From contig WTXD01000001.1 of NCBI GenBank assembly GCA_022496205.1, positions 248,001 through 312,000 of the forward strand: a DNA stretch of 64,000 nt, written 5' to 3'. Shown here in pieces: positions 1 through 9,981 of this stretch. This DNA is from Gloeopeniophorella convolvens. Its lineage: Eukaryota; Basidiomycota; Agaricomycetes; Russulales. The translations under genes were made by a program, and so were the position numbers. Each line of letters opens with the position of its first letter. Position 1 is the first letter of the stretch. Below the pieces are notes generated by a model that ran no database searches, was not told where the DNA came from, and worked only from the letters and a program-made list of their open reading frames with translations.

Positions 1-737
1 GGTGTCCCTAGGTGCAGAAGGAAGACAGGGCGATATTAGTGCACAGACGGGCGATCGGAGACGGTGGGAGGGATTGTTCGGATTGCTGTGAGACCAAGGA
101 CGAGAAGAGATAAAGTGATGTGGGGATAAAGCCGTCATGCGATGCAGGAGTAGTCGACGGCCGAGAAGATGGAAGGAAGGTTAAAGTGAAGAAATAATAT
201 AAAAGGGAATGGGTGCACTAAAGAAAGAATGTAGACTGTCGACCTCACCGCGTGAGGAACTAGAAAAGGGGAGGGGAGTACTATGCGAGATGAGAATGAG
301 GGGTTTGCATAGGCGGAGACAAGGGGGAAACGTTTAATGATGGGAGGGATGTGCGCCGATAGAACCACAAAGCCTACACCAATGAGAGAGATGATGTGTC
401 CGGCTGGCAATCCGCTAAGTATACAATATAGACAAGAGAGTCAATATATACCCGAGAGAATCTGCGAAGCCAACATCGTCTCGCGCGCGGGGCAGGGTCT
501 GCGTCTTCGATGGTTGTAGTAATGACAGAGGAAAGATACGAGGCAGTGCGACGAGTGAATGCATGGGATAATGGAGCTTGCGGAGACAGAATTGCACGGA
601 TTGATGTTGTCGACGACGTGTATTGGGATGGTGATACATTTTGCTGAGGAATGCGCGGATGAGAATAGGAAGGCACTTGGGACAAGTGCTGGGCGGTGAT
701 GGAGAGGTGCGATCACTGGTCGCCGGATTTTGGACAT
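1..737. other. 3' flank of the cyclin gene, no gene seen
   Basis: This stretch lies downstream of the stop codon of the minus-strand cyclin gene. Short open frames occur on both strands, but none has a recognisable domain or splice structure. The part nearest the stop presumably holds the cyclin 3'UTR. A gene ending left of the window cannot be excluded. Confidence 0.5.
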
Positions 738-2276
738 CTATGAGACCATCGCTCGGGGTGACACATTGAGATTGTGCAGGGTTTGCCGGCCGAATGTAAC
801 GAAGTCGTGCGGAAGGAACTGCTCTGGAGGATCGGAGCTCTGCTTGTTTGCTACAGGCTCGAACCTGGGGGAAGAGAAGTTCTCCTTGTCGTCTTCGGAC
901 ATGACAGAGCTGGAGAATGGGTCACTCGAGAAATACGGGCTCGTGGGCGTGATCGGCATATCCTCAGAGAGGTCTGAAGCAGTCGTGGTAGCGCTCATCG
1001 GTGTACCTACAACCGAGTTCGAGGCTCGCACTGGGGTCATGGGCAAAGGAGGGATCGCCTGCCGGACGAAGCGACCGCCTTGGAGGTAGTATTGAACCAC
1101 GAATGTCGCCGCCTTCGAGTAGAACGCATACGAGTACTTCTTGATGAGCGTCTCTGACAAGTCGTTGACGTGCTTCGCCAGCCGATTATCGAGATGCTCG
1201 ACGATCTCCAAGCATTCTTCCGTCTCTTCGAACATCCTGCGTCCCTTGCCGCAAAGGAATCGTGCGAGTGTCAGTGCGCCGAATGCGATAACCGACGGGG
1301 GGAACTTGACGAATTCCCGGTAGAAGAGGGTGATCTCCATCAAGAACCTGGCGACGTGCTGCACTTTGGCCTCTTCGATGCACGGTACGCAGCACATCAT
1401 CCGGAGCCATGCCTCTGCGGTCGGATGGCCCAGCGTCCATTGGATGGTCGCGAGAACATGACCCTCCATCTGGATGAATGCCGACTCGTCGTAGGTGTCG
1501 CGACAATAGTGAACGAGTTCTTGCACGGTTGGTACGCGCTCCTTTGCATCCTCGAACTTGGCAGCAATCCAAAGGGCGGCGCACCCAACAAGTTGATAGT
1601 GCTTGATATAGACAATCCGGCGGGAAACGTAGCGGTCGACAATGTTGAGCGTCAGATACAAGGTCTCTGGGCGCAACCGGAAGGTGAAATGCAGCTCGAC
1701 GAGGAACTCGACAAGGCAAGGACGCATGTGCCATTTGATCTCGGGCTGCTGATCCATCGACGACGTCGTCCCCATGGTGTACCGCTGCAAGACAAGGATG
1801 TTGACGCGTGAGGTAAATGATGACAAATAGAACCGACATACCTCCATCTCGTGCATGTAATAGCGTATCTCCTCGCGATACTCGTCTTCTAAGAGGATGC
1901 CTTCTCTGCGCAAGGCAGCGAGCTGCAGTTCACGGCGGCGCTGCAAGACAGACTCCATTTTCGCGGCACGGGGGGACCGGCGGGAGGCGGCAGCGGCAGC
2001 AGCAGCAACGACGGAGAGCGTGAGAGGGGACTGGGATTTTCGGGATTTGGTGATGCCATGGGGTGACGGGCGCTTCTTCGGGTAGAGAGGGTTGTTACGG
2101 GATTGTCTGGAGGAAGAGGTTGAGGTGTCTTTCATGTTGATGGCTGTGAGGGGAATAGCGTTTGCCGTGGGTGGGACAAGAAGAGGACTGGACGTGGGCG
2201 GGCGGTGGGAGAGAACGGGGGTAGAAGAACCCAGGTCAGCGCGCGTGTCGAGGACGGAGAGGGGAGAATGAGACAT
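738..2276 (-). CDS. G1-type (Cln/Puc1-like) cyclin
   Basis: Activating subunit of a cyclin-dependent kinase, expected to act at G1/S in nucleus and cytoplasm. Two exons, 2276-1842 and 1784-738, are joined across a 57-base intron (1785-1841, donor GTATGT, acceptor TTGCAG) that keeps the frame and has no stop, so it could be missed. Joined protein 493 residues. The cyclin box begins near residue 146 and contains MDQQPEIKWHMRP, LVEFLVELH, LTLNIVDRYVSRR and GCAALWIAAKFED; the xxQPE-WxMRPxLxxFLxE pattern is typical of fungal G1 cyclins rather than B-type ones. The C-terminal third is rich in Ser-Pro/Thr-Pro and acidic residues, as in unstable cyclins. The frame stays open upstream to about 2378 without an ATG, so ATG 2276 was chosen; an extra 5' exon is possible. 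Sure of cyclin, moderately sure of the G1 class. Confidence 0.9.
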   Translation of the reverse strand: MSHSPLSVLDTRADLGSSTPVLSHRPPTSSPLLVPPTANAIPLTAINMKDTSTSSSRQSRNNPLYPKKRPSPHGITKSRKSQSPLTLSVVAAAAAAASRRSPRAAKMESVLQRRRELQLAALRREGILLEDEYREEIRYYMHEMEVCRFYLSSFTSRVNILVLQRYTMGTTSSMDQQPEIKWHMRPCLVEFLVELHFTFRLRPETLYLTLNIVDRYVSRRIVYIKHYQLVGCAALWIAAKFEDAKERVPTVQELVHYCRDTYDESAFIQMEGHVLATIQWTLGHPTAEAWLRMMCCVPCIEEAKVQHVARFLMEITLFYREFVKFPPSVIAFGALTLARFLCGKGRRMFEETEECLEIVEHLDNRLAKHVNDLSETLIKKYSYAFYSKAATFVVQYYLQGGRFVRQAIPPLPMTPVRASNSVVGTPMSATTTASDLSEDMPITPTSPYFSSDPFSSSVMSEDDKENFSSPRFEPVANKQSSDPPEQFLPHDFVTFGRQTLHNLNVSPRAMVS

Positions 2277-5192
2277 GGAAGAACAACAGGATGTGGCGCG
2301 GGATGTGGCCGCAGGGCGCAAATCCGGGTGGCGGTCCCGGGAAAAGAGAAAACGGGTGGAGAACAAGGCGCTGGCCAAGACATCGACAACGAGATGGATT
2401 CCATCGCCGTTAGGGTCGCGACATCCATGCGGGCGAATGACTGCCGATCGGAAACAGAAGAAGAGATGGCACTCACGCTCAATGGGACAGCGAAGTCTGG
2501 CTCATACAAGGTTGGACGCGAGCGAGCGAGCGTGTGGCGAGCTGTGATCGACGGTCAAGGCGACACAGGAGGGCTGGGAGGGAGAGGGAGAGCTGAAGGA
2601 GGGAAAGGAAACTCGTGAGCGTGGACGGTCGTGAAGGAGAAGGAGGGAGAGGGAAAGAACTGCGGCGGCAGGCCAGGGGAAAAGGAAGGGAAGGGGAAGG
2701 ACGAGTGGCAGATTGAGGGATATAAGGGAGCCGGGGAGCCGGATCAGGAAGAAAGAGAGAAGACGGCAACAAGAGAGCCGCGAGCAGCCGTAGCCAGACA
2801 ATATCGCTCGTAACACGACAGATTCAAATCATATCGTGACCGTCCGGGACACCGTCCCCGCCCATCGCGCGCCCCACCAAGCGCCACCAGCTCTGCCATC
2901 TGCGACTTGTCCCCTCGGGCGACTGGCGCTCCCACCGCTGATATCCGGCCAGTCGTGCGCGCCTCTTACGCAATATCTCCCAATCTGCCAATCCTCTCAC
3001 GCCCCACGTTTTACGACCGCGACCACTTACCTTCGACTTGGTCCGTAATATAATGCTCTCGTCTGCTACGCCCCTGTCAGCACGGCCGCACGTATTCTCT
3101 ACTGCATGCAACTTACCGGGTTTGATATCCTTTCTGGCTTCCTTCTGCAACCAAGTCGCGGAATCAAAAGCCGGACATCAGTCTCAACCCAGTGCGAGGA
3201 TATAGACGTGCACGGCTTACGCGGATCTTGCGGAAGCAGCTACGGCTTTGCGGATGAAAGAAGACGATATGCGCGACCTGGACACGATGTGCTGGCCGCC
3301 AATAATTAGGCGCGTTGGGGGTACGGTAGGTGCTGGGCGAGCTGGAAGGGTGAAAAGAGTGGACTGGGGTCGAACAAGGAAGGACTGTGTGCGTTCTGCC
3401 GATTGCAAGGTTGGAGGCCACCTGCGAATAATAAAGAAAGGCCCTAGCACTTAAGCTGGGCTTTTGCAGAGTGAACCTCGGGCCAGGGTAGGAGCAGGAG
3501 ACGTGGGTTCAAGACAGATATGAGCAAAGGAGATAGGCGGGGTCGTCGATGTCGCAGGTGCTGTCTTCAAGGGATGAGACTGCAGAGCGAAAAAGATGTG
3601 CGTATCGCGAGACGCCCTTCGTTGTTTTTCTTTGCACTCAGTCGGTGATATTAACTCCCGTTTGCGGTGAGAACGCACACCACGTTGTCCTGCCTGCAGG
3701 CAGGCTTGTCAATGATTCGCCCAGAAACTCATAAATGATTCTTATGTAACCCTACTGTATTGTCTTCCGTCTTCCTTGCGTCTCTTTGACACACTGCACA
3801 TTCTCAGGCTTGGAACCCGTCCTGCAGCGCAACAGCGTCCTCCAAGCCGCCTCTACGCTCGAGCCCGAGAGCATCGTCGTCTCAAGCCGCACACAATCTG
3901 CCCTCTTCTTCAGCGTCACGCTTACTCCGAGCCCAGGGACGTAGTGCCGTACTTGACGCCAGACATCGATAGCCCGGCGCCAATCCCCAGTATAGCCGCA
4001 CACGCGCGGACAGTCCGCCGGTCCCAGCCCAACCCTTATTCCTGTCCTGACTTTCCCCGCAATTTCTCACCATCCCACCTCCCATCAGTCACTTCTTATC
4101 AGGTGGTCTTCATGACGAAAGCACCCGGCTGCTGTCCAACGCGGAATGCTAGTTCCATCCCTTCTTCCATGGAGCGTTCTGACAAGCTCCCCAACGCCCC
4201 TGGCACCGCCATGTATCGCAATCCCAATTGTTGACATGCGTGGACAGTCGCGTGGAACTCCGGCACGCGATCTATTTCCTGGGCGTTATGCCCTGTTATG
4301 CCATATCCGAACCGACAGCCTGCACACTGCTGCGAGATAAAGTAATGCCGCGGAGACCACTGCTTTGCGGTGCTGTCCCATCTCATGCGGCCGGTGGCTC
4401 ATCAGCACATGTGTTCTCGCTCCAGAGAATAGACGCAACGCATCTACAGCGGCGTCATGGTGTCCTGTAGTGTTCTGGAACCCCACGCTCCGGATATACG
4501 GACCTCGGGCCCGCGATCCGATGGCACCGTCGCCAGCCAAGCGAGCGCATCTTTGCGCGTCCCTCGCAGCTTGCATGCACGCGAGCAGCCGGCCATGGGC
4601 TTGTGACACGTGTAAGGACACTGTATGTAGTTGCATGTCCAGCGCTCAGGGTCGGGCGAGCCGACGAGATCGCGGAGTGAAATTCCCTCTGGCGCAGCAG
4701 TGGGTCACTCAACTCGAAGCAGCGAACTTGTACTAGTCGCAGCGTAATGGCCAGAGACTATTTTTGTTTACGGAAGTGACAAGGTCGCTTCGAGCTGGAC
4801 GGAGCGGACAGATGAGTCCTGGTCAGCGTTAACAGGACTGGCATCATGGCGAGAGCCTCGAATGCCATCGCCAATACTTGGGATAGATGATCTGAGATCC
4901 AAGAGCTCCCGATGAGCTCGACAAGCCGGCGCAACAGAGTCTCCGTATCTCCGGGAATTATATCCCTTTTATGGAGCCCGTTATGCCCACCACGTTTAGC
5001 CAGATCGAAACGACGCTGATGACGTCATCACATTAATGCATGATGATGATTGATACAAAGAGCAGCCAAAAGGAACGTGAATATGAGGGGCAGTGGACGC
5101 TGTACGGATAACAGAAGAAAGACGGGAAAACGTTCCAACTGCACAAGACCAGAAGGCTGAGACTGGGGAAAGGGAAGAGGTGGGTGAGGCGT
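2277..5192. other. Long gene-free region upstream of the cyclin
   Basis: About 2.9 kb between the cyclin start and the stop of the 4E-T-like gene, the longest gap in the window. On the cyclin coding strand, 2560-2770 is strongly pyrimidine-rich, as in many basidiomycete promoters and 5'UTRs. Open frames of up to about 150 codons (for example 3776-4234 plus) show no domain, no splice-supported extension and no biased composition. It probably holds an extended cyclin promoter and leader, possibly with introns; a noncoding transcript cannot be judged from sequence. Confidence 0.5.
5017..5030. promoter_or_regulatory. ATF/CREB-type palindrome
   Basis: The 14 bases TGATGACGTCATCA are a perfect inverted repeat with the core TGACGTCA, the full-length site for CREB/ATF-type bZIP factors. 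It lies 163 bases beyond the 4E-T stop and 2.7 kb upstream of the cyclin start. That a factor binds here is inference. Confidence 0.45.
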
Positions 5193-8100
5193 CTAGTCGC
5201 GGGGCACGCCGTGCATGAGGAGGGCCATAAGATCTTGCGCGGGTTGAGAACCACCGGTTGGATTGGCCTGCATGTGTTGAGGGAGGAGGTGGGACATAGC
5301 TTGAGGGTGGGATTGTTGGTGCATATGCGGCTGTCGCATAGCTGCATGGGACATGTGCATAGGCATGGCATTCTGCTGGAAGCCAACACCGGGCCCTCTC
5401 AACCCGGCCGCGCTAGCGCCATTATTCAGCCCGACGAGCTGCGATTGTGCTGGACCGCGTGCATCCAGTTTACTCGCATGGAGAAGGGTTCCGGCGTCGA
5501 TGGCGCTCTGGATATGGGGTCCGGGAGGGCCGCGCACCGGGGCCGTCGAGTATCCGATCCCACCTGGGAAATTGTAAGGCAGACCAGAACCACCGCCTTG
5601 CGGGCCGGAAGAGGACACGCCCGTGATCGAACCCAAGAACTGAGAAGGGTCATGAGGAGGGCGTCCCCCAAGATTGGCCAAGCCAGGTGGCAGTCGCTGT
5701 TGAGGGGGACCGTGCAGGTGTGTGGGATTGCTCGGTGAGCCCCCATTTCGGAACGGCTGCTGTATTGGGAGGCCAGGGTTGCGGGGTACGGTCGGTTGAT
5801 TGGGATAAACAGAGGGGGGAGGCGCATGAAACATCTGCTCCATGGCCCGCTGAGGTGGAATGCGCTGCTGAACGTTGAATGCGTTGAGGTCGTCAAGCTG
5901 CTCTTGGAACATTCCCACACTCTCCCTTCGCGGAGGGAACGTCGGACGCAGTCCGGGGACCATCCCGTCGGGGACAAAGCGATCATCGAGACGATTGTCG
6001 TACAGAATATCGTGGTTTCGCGCCAGGGAGGTTACCGGAGGTTGCCTCCCAGAGGAAACGCCCTGCTGCACAAAAGGTACTTGGCCATATCCGGAGGACT
6101 GTGCCTGAGGGCTGGCTTGCACAAGACGCTGAGCCTGAAGGGTGTGAGACGTGGGAACACCGAGTCCGGTGAGCTACTGACCTGAGTCGAGTTCTGCAGC
6201 ATGGCGAAAATATCCTCCATCGTCCTGTTTTCGGGGCCGAGGGCATATCCTTCTCCCCCCATGTTCTGCTGCCTTTGGTAGGACACGAGAGCGGGGTGAA
6301 CGAGGTTCTCCAAGCCGTCTGCGGACGACGAGGCCAGCTGCTCCCGAGATTTACCATCAAAGAACTTCGCAAAGCGACTGCCCTTTTGCTGAGGGAAAGG
6401 AGAACCACCAGGCCCCCTCTCGCGACCACCGGAATCGAATGACGGGCTCTGGCTGCTCGGGATGGTCGACTGAGCAAGCAGCTGATTGCTGGAACCTAAC
6501 TCTGAATACGGAGAGATCGACTCGGAGGATGCACCAAATGCTGAACGATCGCCGAAAGAGGCAAGCGATTGGCGTCGTAGTACTTCTGGTTGAGCGTGCG
6601 AATTGCCGTCGTTGTGGAAGACTGGTTGGCGAGTACTGTTCCCGACGCTGTGGAAACCTGGTGGGGGTAGACCAGTATTCGTATTCATCGAACTGCGAAG
6701 TGCGGGGTCGGAGTTGACCGAGTCCACTTCTGATCCAAGACGAGAACCATTGATCGACGAGAACGACGGCGAGGCATCCAGGGTAGGGGTGGAGACGGCG
6801 AACGAGGATGGTTGGTCAGAAGGGGCTGCAGTCCGTGTTGAGGCTGATGGTGTACGCGAACCGAACGCAAGAAGGCGGGAACCGGGGGGCGGATTGAATA
6901 GAGACGGTGTAGGAGCTTTGATTGAAGGTGCGGGTTGCCTATCTTGCAGACCATGTAGGGATGAGTTCTCAGAAGAAGTTGGGTTCGGGAAGAAGCGAGA
7001 ACCAGAGGGCTTCGGTGACTCTGCAGATGGAGTAGACGGTTTCGTGGATGGAACTACTGCGGGTACAGGAAGTTCCGCCAAAGGCGACGGCGATAAGCTT
7101 GACATGGATTGGCTTTCTGATGAGCCAAGCGTCACCAGAGGCTTCTGAGTAGCCGGATCTAAAACAAAAAAAAGGTTGGCAAAACTGAGCAATAATACTC
7201 TATTGGACCAATACTCGCCATCGTTGCCTAGGCTGATATACGCAACCGCTGGATCATTTGAGGAGACCTTGGGACTGCCTGTCTTGTTCTTCTCTTCCTC
7301 TCGTTTGATCATGAGTTTGAAGAGTTGGATTTCATCCAGAGGAGGGTCTGCGGGCGGAGCTGCTTGTGCCTCGTTCGGCCTCACGCTCACAGCCTGTTCA
7401 GCATCACCGAGAATCCTCGACGTTTCGGAGTCCCTCTCCTTCCGTTCCTTCTCCTTCATGCCCAGCTTCCAGGCTTGGATACCATCTAACTCGCCGTTTT
7501 CAGCTTTGCCGCCGAGGATACCTGCGCCGGCGCTGTCAGGGATGTACGTGTCCATCCAAGCGGGTTCTTTCTCTTCGACCCGGTTTCGCGAGTCTTTGCG
7601 CTCGTCACGGTCCCTGCCGTCTCGGTCTTCATCCCGGCTATGCCCACGCCTGTCGCGCCCATTGGCCCGTCTAGAGCGCGGATCACGTTCATCCAGGTTC
7701 CAGCGGTCGCGGTCACGGTCGCGAGCGCGATCCGAATCCCAGTTGGGATCTCGCTCGTTGCCTCGAGAGCCCCGCTCTCGGTCGCGGTCACGTTCTCGTT
7801 CTCTGAGCTCCTTGTCCCGGAGCTCACGTCGAGCCGCCAAACGCTCGTCGCGCTTTCCGTCATCCCTCCAGCGCCGCGCGTCGTCGGTGTCACGTTCGAT
7901 GTCTCGGTCGCGGCGAACGTGGTCGTCCCTGCGCTCATCCCGCCTACGGTGATCATCTCGGTCGCGATCCCGGCCCCCGTCCAAGTCCCGGTCTCGCCGG
8001 AGAGGCGAAGGATCGCGTCTCTGCCTGGAAGAGTCTCGTGCTCGTGAGCGCGGACGCTCACGGTCTTCTCGCTCGCGGCGCAGGCCGTCAGACCCTACGT

Positions 8101-9145
8101 CGGGAGGTCAGTCCCTGTTACCCAAAGGATCTTGATATGTTCGGACTCACGATCGTCGCGACCTGCACATAGGTGTGAGTTCATGAAGGTGCGTTGAATT
8201 CGAGGACGTCTCACCTCTCCTCCAATCTTCACTCGATTCGCCAACCTTCCTCCTGGAAGAATCTCTTCCGTCAGCCCGGCGAGTTGTACCCGAACCGAGG
8301 CTGCCTTGAGAAGACAAGCGACTGGTGCCGCCAACTAAGTGAGGTGCAGAATCACGCTCTCGAGCCCGCAGACCCGCTCCGCCAGCTGGGGAGGAAAGGC
8401 GATCTCGATCATATTTATCGGACAGCTACGAGCCGAATTAGACAGGGAGTCATGTCGACGACACGAGCTTACACTGCGAAGTCGTTCCTGGCCTTCTTTA
8501 TCCCGGAGGTCACGTTCTCTGTCTCTTTCAGTGTCTTTGTCTTTTTCACGCTCGCTAGTGCGGATCGACTGATGCTTGAAATTACCCATCTGCGACGGCT
8601 GGGAGAGTTGCGACCGGAAGGTGGCGCGCGGAGGATTGTCCGCTGAGGAGGCGAGAGATGAACAGTAGGTTGCAGAATATGGTCACAGCGTCCGTACCAG
8701 CATCTTCTTGATCACGACGAAAGCTGAGACAAGTGAGAACAATGCATCAGGAGCCGAGGTTTGGAAGAGCTCACCGTTTGTCCCTTGTTCCGGAGGTGGT
8801 CGTGGAGGAATCGGCGTCCTTCTTCGCTGCATTTTGCTCGTTCCAGTCTCTGCAGATAGTCAGCCTCCGTATAGAAGGGAGCGCATAGACATATGCATAC
8901 CCAAACCAGTCTTTCAACGTAGGCATTCCCTTTGGCAGTGAGACGAGCGGAGACTTGTGAAGAGAAAGTAATTGAGCCTGAGTATATGAGATGAAAGGGT
9001 GAATGGCCGGATGGCCCTGGGCGGTCTCGGGAGGGGAGGCGTCGGTGTCTGCTGAGGGTGACAAGGCCGCATTTTGCATGGCGTTGACTAGTGAGTCGAT
9101 GCCGGGGCGTGATGAGGCAGTGGCTGGTGTGTTCGGGGAGGCCAT
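5193..9145 (-). CDS. eIF4E-binding protein, 4E-T-like
   Basis: Probable translational repressor and P-body protein that docks on eIF4E. Exons: 9145-8901, 8849-8775, 8723-8698, 8642-8473, 8425-8215, 8151-8162 (12 bases), 8094-6182, 6134-5193; about 1197 residues. An in-frame 57-base intron at 7185-7241 is also possible. The eIF4E-binding motif YxxxxL-phi is plain at residues 54-60 (YTQAQLL), followed by LKDWFGDWNE. Next come a region with FRSQLSQPSQMGNFKHQS and LSDKYDRDRL, a long Arg/Asp/Glu-rich tract, an EPAWMDTYIPD segment, GSRFAKFFDGKSREQL (like the 4E-T SRFxxWF element), a MEDIFAMLQ helix, and a Pro/Gln/Gly-rich tail ending in ALLMHGVPRD. Start chosen as the first in-frame ATG before the motif. 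Head to head with the RdRP gene. Fairly sure of the family, less sure of the 4E-T role in this organism. Confidence 0.82.
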
Positions 9146-9981
9146 GGAGAGAGTAGAGGACAAAGCGGGCTGGAGGAGAAGGACAGGCCGGAGGAAAAGA
9201 AGCGAGCCGAGGCGACAGTCGCCAGAAGGCGGGACTTAAACTCACCTCTGCGCCTTGAATATTACGCAGTATTGCACGCCGCCGCTGCATCACTCATGTC
9301 TCTCTCCCTCAGGCATTTCATCCTAAGACACGAGGTCCTCAACCTCTATCGTCGCGCAGTCCGCGCTTCCAGATGTAAATAGCATATTTTCTGCGTGCCC
9401 TCTTTCCAATCTCACCGCTTTCACCGCTGTCCCCAGCTATCCCCGACCCCGTGACTCGACGGGAGACGGTCTCGTGGTTGAGAGCCGAGTTCGAAAGGAA
9501 CAGGCATATTCAGGACTTGGTACTTGTGCTGCCCTTTTCCTCTCAAACGTACCACCCATCTATGCATCCTAGGACCTCATTGAGGACAAGCTGAGGACTG
9601 GCCGCCGCGAGCTCAACCAAATTCTTCCTTATTCGCATAGCCCTCGATCGTGAATTTGGTAGTCTGACATATCCCAAAAAAAGGGGCAGATAATCGAGCT
9701 ATCGGTCACGTTTCAGTTGAGTGCAATGAGCAGATGCAAGTACAGCGGCCCGTGAAGAGGTCGCTGCTGCGGACGTGGGCGCCGCTATCTGCCTTCCGGT
9801 TGAGACCATAGACTTGCCTTTTCCTTGACTCGCAGACGCTGGAGGGCAACCTTGCGTTCCCAGCTGCCCAAGGTTCTCTCCCTCTCCCATAGCACCACCT
9901 CTCTCACAGGCTGTAAGTTTTGCGACAAATTATACTCATGCACAGACAAATTGACGCTCAACCATATTTCTGTGTCACAGA
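9146..9981. promoter_or_regulatory. Shared upstream region of 4E-T and RdRP
   Basis: These 836 bases separate two divergent start codons. No coding frame is supported. A likely 5'UTR intron of the RdRP gene lies at 9913-9980 (donor GTAAGT, acceptor TGTCACAG), ending one base before the A of the ATG. The rest presumably holds both promoters. Confidence 0.55.

Noticed and set aside
1804..1809. ACGCGT box (MluI cell-cycle box) near the cyclin
   Set aside because: It lies inside the cyclin's own intron, not in its promoter, and a single six-base match is expected by chance.
1170..1811. 213-codon plus-strand frame
   Set aside because: Shadow of the cyclin box on the opposite strand.
3776..4234. 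152-codon plus-strand frame in the long gap
   Set aside because: No domain, ordinary composition, no splice-supported extension and no neighbouring exon; compatible with chance.
5184..5738. 184-codon plus-strand frame
   Set aside because: Antisense to the Pro/Gln/Gly-rich C-terminus of the 4E-T-like gene.
7176..7952. 258-codon plus-strand frame rich in Ser-Arg, like an SR splicing protein
   Set aside because: It is the complement of the Arg/Asp-repeat region of the 4E-T-like gene; no splice sites or domains support it.
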